Positions 42,407 to 49,695 of a DNA stretch of 64,000 nt are shown piece by piece. The stretch comes from Verrucomicrobiota bacterium. Lineage in GTDB: Bacteria; Verrucomicrobiota; Kiritimatiellia; CAIQIC01; JAGNIJ01. The translations under genes were made by a program, and so were the position numbers. The notes under the pieces were generated by a model, which was given only the letters and a program-made list of their open reading frames with translations, was not told the origin of the DNA and did not search any database. Within the stretch, counting starts at the first letter, position 1. The number at the start of each line of letters is the position of its first letter. Where the stretch lies: NCBI GenBank assembly GCA_022710725.1, contig JAKLGK010000008.1:186001-250000 (forward strand), given 5' to 3'.

Positions 42407-43893
42407 TCGCACTCGATCCCTTCCCGGGCGGCGAGTTCCCGCGTGGCCGCCGGCCCGGCGCTGCCGAACGGGTAGGGTTCCGGCCGCACGCGCCGGCCCT
42501 CGGTTTCGTGGAGCACGGGGGTGAAGATATCCCACGCCGCGGCCAGTTCGTCGGCGCGGATGAAGAGGCTCTTGTCGCCGCGGATGGCGTCGAGCAAAAG
42601 GCATTCGTAGGCGTCGGGGATGATGTCCTTGAACGCGGCGTGGTAGCGCAGGTCCAGGGCGGTTTCCTCGAGGCGGAGGGCGAGGCCGGGCGCCTTGTTG
42701 ATGATGCGGAGGTTGATGGCCTCGTCCGGCTGCACGCGGATGATGAGGTCATTTTCGGGCAGGACGGGCATCAGCTGGGCGAAGGGATTGGCCGGCACGG
42801 GCCGGAAGCGGACCCGGATTTCCGCGAGCCGGCCGTCGAGCCCCTTGCCGGCGCGCATGAAGAACGGGACGCCGCGCCAGCGGTCGTTCTCCACGCGCAG
42901 CACGGCGGCGGCGCAGGTGGGCGTGACCGAGTCGGGCGCCACGCCGGGCTCCTCGAGGTACCCGGGCTGCCGTCGCCCGTTGCGCTCCACGCCCGTGTAC
43001 TGGCCGAGCACCAGGTCTGCCTGCCGGAGGGGCGGCATGGCGCGCAGGACCTTCACCTTCTCGTCGCGGACGGCGCGCGCGTCCACGGCGGCGGGGCGCT
43101 CCATCGCGAGCAGGGACAGGATTTGCAGCAGGTGGTTCTGCATCACGTCGCGGATGACGCCGATGCCGTCGTAGTAGCCGCCGCGCGAGCCGATGCCGAT
43201 GTCCTCCTTCCAGCAGATATCCACGCCGCGGATGAACTCGCGGCTCCAGAGGGGCTCGAACACGATATTGGCGAACCGCAGGACCAGCAGGTTCTGGACG
43301 AGTTCCTTGCCGAGGTAGTGATCGATCCGGTAGATCTGCCGCTCGCTGAAGACGTGGGCCAGGTCGCGGGCCATCTCGTCCGACGAGGCCCGGTCGCGGC
43401 CGAAGGGCTTTTCCATGACCACGCGCGACCAGCCGCGGCCGGGCCCGCAGGTCACCAGGCCGGCGTCGGCCAGGGCGCGGGCGACATCGAGGAAGACCGA
43501 CGGGGGGATGGCCAGGTAGAAGAGGCGGTTGACGTCGGCGGTCTTCTCGAAGTCCTTCATGCGGCGGAAGAGGTCGAGGAACGAATCCGCGGAGTCGTAC
43601 TGGCCGGCCTGGTAGTGGCAGCGCGCGAGGAAGCGGTCCATCCACTGCGCGCAATTCTCGCCGGGCACGTAGCGGCAGGTCAGGTGTTCCATGGCTTTGC
43701 GGCGGAACTCGTCGTCCGTCATGGGGGTGCGCGCGAAGCCGTAGAAGCGGATCTGGGGCGGGAGGAGGCGCTGGCTGAACAGCGAGAAGAGGGCCGGCAG
43801 GATCTTCTTCTGGGCCAGGTCGCCGGAGCCGCCCACGAGGACCAGGCTCAAGGGCTTGTCGTGTTCCACCTGGGGTGTGGGCGTCCCGGTCAT
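42403..43893 (-). CDS. zwf: Glucose-6-phosphate 1-dehydrogenase
   Basis: A 496-residue NADP/NAD-dependent enzyme for the first oxidative pentose phosphate step. The dinucleotide loop is LVLVGGSGDLAQKKILPALF (about 17-36). The substrate signature RIDHYLGKELVQNLLVLRFAN is near 184-204, where Asp-His-Tyr-Leu-Gly-Lys is invariant, and EKPFGRD is near 153. The length and motifs are standard. The ATG at 43893 follows a good promoter; the open frame continues upstream without similarity. It begins the zwf-pgl-ABC exporter operon. Supply of NADPH and pentoses is the expected role. Confidence 0.96.
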   Translation of the reverse strand: MTGTPTPQVEHDKPLSLVLVGGSGDLAQKKILPALFSLFSQRLLPPQIRFYGFARTPMTDDEFRRKAMEHLTCRYVPGENCAQWMDRFLARCHYQAGQYDSADSFLDLFRRMKDFEKTADVNRLFYLAIPPSVFLDVARALADAGLVTCGPGRGWSRVVMEKPFGRDRASSDEMARDLAHVFSERQIYRIDHYLGKELVQNLLVLRFANIVFEPLWSREFIRGVDICWKEDIGIGSRGGYYDGIGVIRDVMQNHLLQILSLLAMERPAAVDARAVRDEKVKVLRAMPPLRQADLVLGQYTGVERNGRRQPGYLEEPGVAPDSVTPTCAAAVLRVENDRWRGVPFFMRAGKGLDGRLAEIRVRFRPVPANPFAQLMPVLPENDLIIRVQPDEAINLRIINKAPGLALRLEETALDLRYHAAFKDIIPDAYECLLLDAIRGDKSLFIRADELAAAWDIFTPVLHETEGRRVRPEPYPFGSAGPAATRELAAREGIECE

Positions 43894-43917
43894 GGCGAAT
43901 GGCCTTGTCGTGGCGGC

Positions 43918-43946
43918 AGTGTACGCGAGAGGGCGGGATTTCTCAA
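43918..43946 (-). promoter_or_regulatory. Candidate sigma-70 promoter of the zwf-pgl-ABC operon
   Basis: On the minus strand TTGAGA (43946-43941) is followed after 17 bases by TACACT (43923-43918). Each hexamer matches the consensus at four or five positions. The start would be about 15-20 bases before the zwf ATG. Confidence 0.55.
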
Positions 43947-44004
43947 GGGCGGGCCTGTGAATAGCGATGGCCTGCGGGCGTCCAATGACGATGGAGGGAC
44001 GGAC

Positions 44005-44433
44005 ATGATCGGCGCGATGATGGACAGGGCTCTTGGGCGATGGGGCAGGCCTCTGTGGGTGCTGCTGGGCCTGGCGTGTTGCGGTTGCGAGGAAGACTAC
44101 TGTGACGGATGCGGCGAACCGCCGCCAGAGGTCGTCATGGAGGCGGCCTATCCCTACCGCGTCGAGGTCCATGTGGCGGATCCGGCGGGCTTCGCGGTAG
44201 CCGGCGCGGACGTCGAACTGATCGTGGCGACGGCGCCGGAGTGGCGTGTATTCGGCCGCACGGCATACGACGGCGCGGCCTGGTTCGAGGTCGACGCGCC
44301 GCCGGGCGTGGCGCTGGTGGCCTACGTCAGCGCGCCGGGTTTCGAGAGCAACGCTGGAGATATAGGCACCTACGCCGGCGCCCAGGTATTGCACATCCCG
44401 GTCTGCCTCTATCCCGCATATGGAAGTCCGTGA
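44005..44433 (+). CDS. Small putative lipoprotein with Ig-like/CarboxypepD_reg-like fold
   Basis: A 142-residue exported protein. The ATG at 44005 has GAGGGACGG upstream. A signal of about 24 residues ends in a Cys-rich segment (VLLGLACCGCEED), so lipidation at one of the Cys residues is likely. The mature part (PYRVEVHVADPAGFAVAGAD, then VELIVATAPEW, then GTAYD-like turns and VCLYP) resembles a single beta-sandwich of the carboxypeptidase-regulatory/Big type, where a V.D..G.PVAGA.V pattern is typical. No function can be assigned. The stop is immediately followed (8 bases) by the first palindrome of family C. Confidence 0.68.
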   Translation: MIGAMMDRALGRWGRPLWVLLGLACCGCEEDYCDGCGEPPPEVVMEAAYPYRVEVHVADPAGFAVAGADVELIVATAPEWRVFGRTAYDGAAWFEVDAPPGVALVAYVSAPGFESNAGDIGTYAGAQVLHIPVCLYPAYGSP

Positions 44434-44440
44434 TCCCCGC

Positions 44441-44544
44441 GCCATACTTTGCAAAGTATGGCCAGCAAGCATATCATTTCATGCTGTTATCATTGGATTT
44501 TCTTGGCATGACCCACCGCGCCACACTTTGCAAAGTGTGGCGCG
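44441..44544. repeat. Paired palindromes (family C)
   Basis: A perfect 22-base palindrome at 44441-44462 (arm GCCATACTTTG) and a perfect 28-base palindrome at 44517-44544 (arm CGCGCCACACTTTG) share the core CCAyACTTTGCAAAGTrTGG. Their centres are 79 bases apart, almost the same as for family A. The AT-rich stretch between them includes a small AGCAT/ATGCT stem. The pair starts eight bases after the lipoprotein stop, inside a 256-base gap that otherwise holds only the promoter and leader of the next gene. Confidence 0.8.
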
Positions 44545-44637
44545 CTCCGCCAGAGCGGCGCGACCGCTATGGGCGACGCCGTTCGCGGACTGCGTCGATC
44601 CTCGGAAAACAGGTCTCGCCAACGGGAGGCGGGGTTA

Positions 44638-44678
44638 TATAGTGCCCTGCGTGGAGGGGCGCCGTCAGGCGCCCCTCC
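44638..44678 (+). promoter_or_regulatory. -10 element and perfect 5'-leader hairpin of the GYF_2 gene
   Basis: TATAGT (44638-44643) is a good -10, with only a weak -35 (CTCGCC, 44615-44620). About ten bases later GGAGGGGCGCC (44653-44663) pairs perfectly with GGCGCCCCTCC (44668-44678) around GTCA. The transcript would therefore begin almost at the foot of an 11-pair GC-rich hairpin that ends 11 bases before the ATG. It could stabilise the 5' end or limit ribosome access. Confidence 0.5.
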
Positions 44679-44689
44679 TGGAACCTGCG

Positions 44690-45772
44690 ATGAATTGGTA
44701 CCTGAAGAAGGCTGGCAGCGAAACCGTATACGGCCCTGTTGAGGAGAAGCACCTCGAGGGCTGGGCCGCCGACGGCCGCGTCGCACCCGAAGACCTTGTC
44801 TCGGCGGATCGCCGGGAATGGAAACAGGCCCCGACCATCCCGAGCCTGAAGATGGAATGGGTAGCCCAGTTGCCCGGGGACAAGCGATTCGGTCCCGTGC
44901 CGGCTCAGGCCTTCCGCGAATTGATCCGCAGCGGCGAAATGAAACCCGACACTCCCGTCCGGTCAACGCAAACCGGGCAGGCGATGACCGTGGCCAGCCT
45001 GCTGGCCCGCGAGGAAAAGCCCACCGAGTCCGAGTTAAAGTGGAAGGCGGAAGCGGAGGCCGCGCGCAAGGCCGCAACCGAGGCGGAAGGGCGGGCTGGC
45101 CAGGCCGCCACCGCCCTGCAGGCCGTTCAGAGCCAGCGGGCGCAGGCGGAGCGGGAGCGCGACGAGGCGCGCCACCGAGCCGAGGACGCCGAGAAAAGGG
45201 CCGTCGAGCTGGAAAAGAAATCAGAGACAGCCACAACCGAGGCCCGATTGGCGCTGGAGCAACGGGCCGCGGCGCAGGCGGAATCCGCGTCTGCCGCGGA
45301 ACGCGTCGCCATTGAGATCCGGAACCTTCAGGAGCAACTGCTCCGCGCCCGCCAGGAGAAGGATGAAGCGAAGGCCGCCGCGGCCTCCGAGATCGACAAA
45401 GCCCGGATCCGTGCCGAGCAGGCGGCCGCGGAGATGGCAGAAACCAAGGCCATTGTGCAAAAGCAGGCCGCCGAACTGCGGGCGGCCGCCGCTCAACTGG
45501 CGGCCGCCCGGGCGGAGGGCGAAAAGTGGAAGGATCAGTGCGGGCGCGCCCGGGCGACGGCGGCGGAGGCGGAAAAAGCCCGCATGGCCGCCTTGAAACC
45601 ACCGGACGGCCTGGTGCCTCGCGCCCTCCTGGACGAGGCGCAGCGGCGGATCGCGCACTTGGAGCGCAGTTACAAGCAGGCGCTGCAAACGGTACAGCGC
45701 AGCCTTTCAGCGAGAGCCGGGGAAAGCCAGGCCATGCCGCCCGACCAACTGCGGCGGCGGGATATTGCGTGA
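44690..45772 (+). CDS. GYF_2-domain protein with long coiled coil
   Basis: A 360-residue protein with no signal peptide or membrane span. Two GYF_2-type domains come first: NWYLKKAGSETVYGPVEEKH (about 2-50) and MEWVAQLPGDKRFGPVPAQA (about 56-105); the W-Y...GPV/FGPV pattern is the hallmark. From about 115 to 310 it is an Ala/Glu/Arg-rich heptad-like coiled coil (AAARKAATEAEGRAGQAATA and similar). The C-terminal 40 residues are basic. GYF_2 domains generally bind proline-rich peptides or act as sensors of envelope partners; the function here is unknown. It is preceded by a hairpin leader and followed 11 bases later by the acetyltransferase. Confidence 0.8.
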   Translation: MNWYLKKAGSETVYGPVEEKHLEGWAADGRVAPEDLVSADRREWKQAPTIPSLKMEWVAQLPGDKRFGPVPAQAFRELIRSGEMKPDTPVRSTQTGQAMTVASLLAREEKPTESELKWKAEAEAARKAATEAEGRAGQAATALQAVQSQRAQAERERDEARHRAEDAEKRAVELEKKSETATTEARLALEQRAAAQAESASAAERVAIEIRNLQEQLLRARQEKDEAKAAAASEIDKARIRAEQAAAEMAETKAIVQKQAAELRAAAAQLAAARAEGEKWKDQCGRARATAAEAEKARMAALKPPDGLVPRALLDEAQRRIAHLERSYKQALQTVQRSLSARAGESQAMPPDQLRRRDIA

Positions 45773-45783
45773 GCCGGGGGAGC

Positions 45784-46302
45784 ATGAAAAAACAAAAATA
45801 CAGGATTCGGGAGGCCGGGTTCGCGGATGCCCCGGCGATCTTCGCCATCATTAAAAAACACCCGGACGAACTGGTCCCGCGCCCGGTCAGCGACATCATT
45901 CAGAACATCGACCGCTTCCTCGTGGCCGAGGCCGACGGCGCTATCGTCGGCAACGCGTCGTGGGGCATCCTGCCCGAGATCGGCCAGGCGAAACATCCGA
46001 CCATCGAGATCAAGTCGGTCGCCGTGGACCGCGCGCACCGCGGCACCGGCCTGGGCCGGGCCCTGGTCCAGGCCGCGATCCGCCGCGTGAAGAAGCTGAA
46101 GCCGGAAATGGTCATCGTGCTGACCTTCAAGCCGGAGTTCTTCCGCAAGTTCGGGTTTTCCGAGGTGCCCAAGGAGAGCATCATGCACAAGCTCTACACG
46201 GGCTGCGTGAACTGCACGAAGTACGACTCCCCGTTCACCTGCCCGGAAGTCGCGATGGGCTTGAAGTGGAAGTACGATCCACCGGCGCCGGGCGGGAAGT
46301 AA
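45784..46302 (+). CDS. GNAT N-acetyltransferase, ArgA/N-acetylglutamate synthase-like
   Basis: A 172-residue single GNAT domain. It begins YRIREAGFADAPAIFAIIKK. The acetyl-CoA-binding loop (motif A) is VAVDRAHRGTGLGRALVQAA at about 80-99, and the C-terminal FFRKFGFSEVPKESIMHK is typical of GNAT enzymes. The tail GCVNCTKYDSPFTCPEVAMG has a Cys-x2-Cys...Cys arrangement seen in short, stand-alone ArgA-like N-acetyltransferases of several phyla, so glutamate acetylation in arginine synthesis is the most likely role. No other arginine gene is adjacent. It overlaps nothing but lies 11 bases after the coiled-coil gene. Confidence 0.82.
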   Translation: MKKQKYRIREAGFADAPAIFAIIKKHPDELVPRPVSDIIQNIDRFLVAEADGAIVGNASWGILPEIGQAKHPTIEIKSVAVDRAHRGTGLGRALVQAAIRRVKKLKPEMVIVLTFKPEFFRKFGFSEVPKESIMHKLYTGCVNCTKYDSPFTCPEVAMGLKWKYDPPAPGGK

Positions 46303-46309
46303 GCCGGGC

Positions 46310-47437
46310 CTACTCCAGGCACACCAGCATCAGGTTGCCCTCGCCGGCGTCGGGCGCGATGATCATGTGCGCGAGCCGCGAGGCCCCCGGCAACTCCACG
46401 GTCTGGCGCTCCTTGCCGGAGCGGATGAACTGGTCCAGCGGCGAGCCGTCCTGGAGCTTGTCGATCAGCCCCAGCAAGTCGCGCGCGGCCTTGTTCATGG
46501 CGACGACCCGGCGCTCCGGATCGATCAGCAGGGCCGCCAGGTGAAGATCGTCCAACTCCTCCAGCAGCACGTCCTTGACCTGCTCGAGGCGCCGAATGCG
46601 GCCTTCCTGCTCGGCGCGGACCTCGTCCGCCTTCTCCTCGATCCGGGTCTCGATTTCCGCGGCGATGATGTCCGCCGCCTGGGGCGGCGTGGCCTCGTTC
46701 TTGGAAACGGCGTCGAAGACGCTGTGCACAAAATCGCGCAGCGGCCTGCGCGCGGACGATACGGCCTTTTGCCCGGCCAGGCGCGGGGGAACGGCTCGTG
46801 TTCCCGCCGTGGTTTCGGCTTCCAGGTCCCAGGACTTGAGCGAAGCGCCGGCGGGCGTCGGCGTCTTGGCGGCGGTCGGGGCGGCGGTTTTCGCGGCGAC
46901 CGGCGCCGGGGGCGTCGAGCCGGCCTTGGCGGCCGGGCCGCTGCCGGCGGTCGGCGGATACACGACGCGTTCGCGGCCGATGATCCCGTACTTGACCTTC
47001 TGCTCCAAAATGTGGCGGATGCCGGCATGCTCGAGGCAGAGCGTCAGGCCGCTCGTTTCGAGGTTCCTGTCCGTGGAGAGCATGATGCCGGCGAAAGAAG
47101 CCAGTTCCGCAGCCGTCAGGCCGGGAAGGAGCGAGATGCCCTTGACGCCGCGGTCCTCGAACCACTTGGCGGTGGTCCGCATCAGGCCGGACTCGGGCTC
47201 CAGCGCCAGCGCGCCGTGCCGGATCTGCTGGTCGGCGAAATAAAGAACCACTTCGCCGGCCTCGTCCATCGCGGCGGCGAGCGCGGCCAGTTGCTGCTCG
47301 ACCGCCCGCTGAAAGGCCGGGTGTTGCACCTGGTACATCCGCGCGGTGCTGATCAGGCCCGCCAGCGCGCGCGCGGCGGCGGTCACCTGGCGGAGACGCG
47401 GATCGTTTTTATCGGGCGCGCTGGGTGCCGGCGGCAT
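46310..47437 (-). CDS. Cytoplasmic protein with C-terminal PAS-like domain, possible signalling protein
   Basis: A 375-residue protein without signal peptide. The first 160 residues are helical (AAARALAGLISTARMYQVQH; LASFAGIMLSTDRN). A Pro/Ala/Lys/Thr-rich linker spans about 160-225. A coiled coil (about 255-290, IETRIEEKADEVRAEQEGRI) leads into a PAS-like domain at about 290-375 (HLAALLIDPERRVVAMNKAARDLLGL in part). No kinase, GGDEF or response-regulator domain is fused. It may relay a signal to a partner, but that is inference. It lies back-to-back with the acetyltransferase (convergent, 7-base gap) and divergent from the Nif3-like gene. Confidence 0.7.
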   Translation of the reverse strand: MPPAPSAPDKNDPRLRQVTAAARALAGLISTARMYQVQHPAFQRAVEQQLAALAAAMDEAGEVVLYFADQQIRHGALALEPESGLMRTTAKWFEDRGVKGISLLPGLTAAELASFAGIMLSTDRNLETSGLTLCLEHAGIRHILEQKVKYGIIGRERVVYPPTAGSGPAAKAGSTPPAPVAAKTAAPTAAKTPTPAGASLKSWDLEAETTAGTRAVPPRLAGQKAVSSARRPLRDFVHSVFDAVSKNEATPPQAADIIAAEIETRIEEKADEVRAEQEGRIRRLEQVKDVLLEELDDLHLAALLIDPERRVVAMNKAARDLLGLIDKLQDGSPLDQFIRSGKERQTVELPGASRLAHMIIAPDAGEGNLMLVCLE

Positions 47438-47449
47438 AGGGCTCTCCCT

Positions 47450-47495
47450 CTTTCACAAAAGATGAATACTTGTCTTTTTTCCCATCCTTGTAAAG
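47450..47495. repeat. Imperfect inverted repeat in the divergent promoter region
   Basis: CTTTCACAAAAGATG (47450-47464) and CATCCTTGTAAAG (47483-47495) are imperfect complements (CTTT-ACAA-GATG pattern) about 18 bases apart. They lie 13 bases from the PAS-like gene's ATG and about 85 from the Nif3-like gene. It could be an operator or a palindromic element. Nothing else is evident in the 142-base gap apart from a run of seven or more G near 47512-47519. Confidence 0.4.
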
Positions 47496-47579
47496 CCAAA
47501 CGCGTGATCGCCGGGGGGGAATAATGGGCTTGCAGTTTGGGGCCCCGGCGACAAGATGCCGGCAGTCCCGAGGTGCCTC

Positions 47580-48338
47580 ATGACGAAACTGGAAAGACTG
47601 GTGGCGGCCCTGGATCGCGAACTGCGGCTCGATCGATTCCGCGATTCCTCGCGCAACGGCCTGCAGGTCGCCAACGACGGCCGGGTCCGGAAGATCGCGT
47701 GCGGCGTGGACGCCAACCTGGAGTTCTTCGAAGCCGCCCGCCGCCGGGGGGCCGACCTGCTGATCTGCCACCACGGCTTGAGCTGGGGCGACTCCATGAC
47801 CCGGCTGACCGGGGCGCAATACCGGCGGGTCGCGTTCCTCGTCCGGAACAACATGGCTCTGTATGCCGCGCATCTTCCGCTGGACGCCCATCCGCGGCTC
47901 GGAAACAACGCGCAGATCGCCCGCGCCATGGGGCTGCGCGGGCTGAAGCCGTTCGGAAATTACCACGGCCAGGTGATCGGCAGGTCCGGGCGCCTGGCGC
48001 GGCCGATGACCCTCGCCGCGTTCAAGAAGCGCGTGAAGCGCGTCATGCGCCATGGCCTGCAGACCATGGAGTACGGCCCGGCGGTGGTGCGGACGGTCGC
48101 AGTGGTGTCGGGCGGCGCGGCAGACCTGGTCGAGGAGGCGGGGCGCGAGGGGATCGACGTCTTCCTGTCCGGCGAGCCCGCCCTGCAGGCCCGGACCTCG
48201 GCGATGGAATACGGAGTGCATGCCGTCTTCGCGGGCCACTATGCCACCGAGCTCTTCGGCGTGCGCGCGGTCGGTGGGTATCTGGCCCGCCGCTTCCGCG
48301 TCCCGTGCGAGACGCTGGATTTCCGCGTGCCCTTCTGA
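47580..48338 (+). CDS. Nif3-like dinuclear metal-centre protein
   Basis: A 252-residue member of the NIF3/DUF34 family (YbgI/YqfO-like, formerly annotated GTP cyclohydrolase 1 type 2). The RDSSRNGLQVA stretch at about 23-33 and GADLLICHHGLSWG at about 57-70 give the first metal ligands (His-His). AAHLPLDAHPRLGNNAQIAR is near 100-119, and AVFAGHYATELFGVRAVGGY near 220-239 supplies the remaining His/Glu ligands. It is the short form, without the PII-like insertion. The ATG at 47580 has GAGG seven bases upstream. The biochemical role of the family is unsettled; repair of damaged metabolites has been proposed. Confidence 0.93.
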   Translation: MTKLERLVAALDRELRLDRFRDSSRNGLQVANDGRVRKIACGVDANLEFFEAARRRGADLLICHHGLSWGDSMTRLTGAQYRRVAFLVRNNMALYAAHLPLDAHPRLGNNAQIARAMGLRGLKPFGNYHGQVIGRSGRLARPMTLAAFKKRVKRVMRHGLQTMEYGPAVVRTVAVVSGGAADLVEEAGREGIDVFLSGEPALQARTSAMEYGVHAVFAGHYATELFGVRAVGGYLARRFRVPCETLDFRVPF

Positions 48339-48374
48339 CCGGTGCGCGCCGCCCGGTTGCGGGAAAAGCCTTTT

Positions 48375-48403
48375 TTGACTTGAGCCCGGCCGGGTTGTGG
48401 TGT
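48375..48403 (+). promoter_or_regulatory. Candidate promoter of the M20 hydrolase gene
   Basis: TTGACT (48375-48380) is a good -35. The -10 after a 17-base spacer, TGGTGT (48398-48403), is weak. It lies about 35 bases before the ATG at 48436. Confidence 0.35.
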
Positions 48404-48435
48404 TTGTTCCCCCTGTTAAACCAAGAAGGAAAACC

Positions 48436-49626
48436 ATGAGCAACAAGTTCTACGAGTTGGCGCAGCAGCAGAGGGTGGCCCTGACGCGGTTCATGCAGGA
48501 CATCGTTTCGATCCCCTCCTTGAGCAGCCAGGAGGGCGCGGTCGTCAAGCGCATGGCCGCCGAGATGAAGAAGCTCGGGTATGACGAGGTGACCATCGAT
48601 CCCATGGGCAACCTGATCGGCCGCGTCGGCCACGGCCCGGTGAAGATCGCCATCGACGGGCACTGCGACACCGTGGACGTCGGCAACGCCTCGCTCTGGA
48701 AGCGCGATCCCTTCAAGGCCGCGGTCGAGAACGGCATCCTCTACGGCCGCGGCGCCAGCGACCAGAAGGGCGGCGTGGCCTCCGCGATCTACTGCGCCCC
48801 GCTCCTGAAGCAGGCGGGCTTCCCCGAGAAGGCCACGCTCTACGTCGTCGCCTCCGTCCAGGAGGAGGATTGCGACGGGCTCTGCTGGCAGTACATCCTC
48901 AAGGAGGACAAAATCCGTCCCGACGTTGTCGTGCTGACCGAGCCGACCAGCCTGAAGATATACCGAGGGCACCGCGGCCGCATGGAGATCGAGGTCTCCA
49001 CCGAGGGCCTCTCCTGCCACGGCTCCGCCCCCGAGCGCGGCGTGAACGCCGTGTACAAGATGGCCCCGATCATCCAGGACATCGAGAAGCTGAACGAGCG
49101 CCTGCCGCCCCGCGCCCCGCTGGGGAAGGGCACCGTGACCATCAGCCACATCCGCTCCACGTCGCCCAGCCTGTGCGCCGTCGCGGACAGCTGCACGATC
49201 CACCTCGACCGCCGCCTGACCGTGGGCGAGACGGAGGAGACTTCCGTCAAGGAGCTGTACGACCTGCCCTCCGTCAAGGCCGCCAGCGCGAAGGTCAAGG
49301 TGCTGGAGTACGCCGTGCCGAGTTTCAAGGGCCTGACCTATCCGACCAAGAAATACTTCCCGACGTGGGAATTCCCGGAATCCACGCCGCACGTCCAGAA
49401 GGCCATCGCGGCCTACCGCGGCACGTTCGGCGGCGAACCGGAGGTCGGCCACTGGACCTTCAGCACTAATGGCATCGCGACGGCCGGCATGCACGGCGTC
49501 CCGAGCCTTGGCTTCGGACCGGGCCACGAGAAGTTCGCGCACTTCCCGGATGAGCAGATCGAGATCGAGCACCTCGTCCGCGCCGCGGCCTTCTACGCCG
49601 CGTTTGTGAAAGAATTCGCGGGGTGA
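48436..49626 (+). CDS. M20-family metallohydrolase, YgeY-like
   Basis: A 396-residue zinc amidohydrolase/peptidase. The ligands are in VKIAIDGHCDTVDVG (about 75-89, His and Asp), YGRGASDQKGGVASA (Asp), ASVQEEDCDGL (catalytic Glu pair) and the late GPGHEKFAHFPDE (His). The dimerisation (lid) domain begins IYRGHRGRMEIEVSTEGLSC near 178. The overall pattern fits the YgeY/SsnA-cluster clade of M20 hydrolases better than ArgE or DapE, but the substrate is unknown. It stands alone between the Nif3-like gene and sdaA, with a ribosome site AGAAGGAAA. Confidence 0.8.
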   Translation: MSNKFYELAQQQRVALTRFMQDIVSIPSLSSQEGAVVKRMAAEMKKLGYDEVTIDPMGNLIGRVGHGPVKIAIDGHCDTVDVGNASLWKRDPFKAAVENGILYGRGASDQKGGVASAIYCAPLLKQAGFPEKATLYVVASVQEEDCDGLCWQYILKEDKIRPDVVVLTEPTSLKIYRGHRGRMEIEVSTEGLSCHGSAPERGVNAVYKMAPIIQDIEKLNERLPPRAPLGKGTVTISHIRSTSPSLCAVADSCTIHLDRRLTVGETEETSVKELYDLPSVKAASAKVKVLEYAVPSFKGLTYPTKKYFPTWEFPESTPHVQKAIAAYRGTFGGEPEVGHWTFSTNGIATAGMHGVPSLGFGPGHEKFAHFPDEQIEIEHLVRAAAFYAAFVKEFAG

Positions 49627-49650
49627 CCCGGTCGGCGTCGCGGAGTTCCG

Positions 49651-49674
49651 CCCTCCACGGGATAGGATGGAGGG
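49651..49674. terminator. Hairpin between convergent genes
   Basis: CCCTCCA (49651-49657) pairs with TGGAGGG (49668-49674) in the 69-base gap between the M20 and sdaA stops. No T-tract follows, so the assignment as a shared terminator rests on position. Confidence 0.35.
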
Positions 49675-49695
49675 ACGAGCTCTCGCGAGCCCGTT

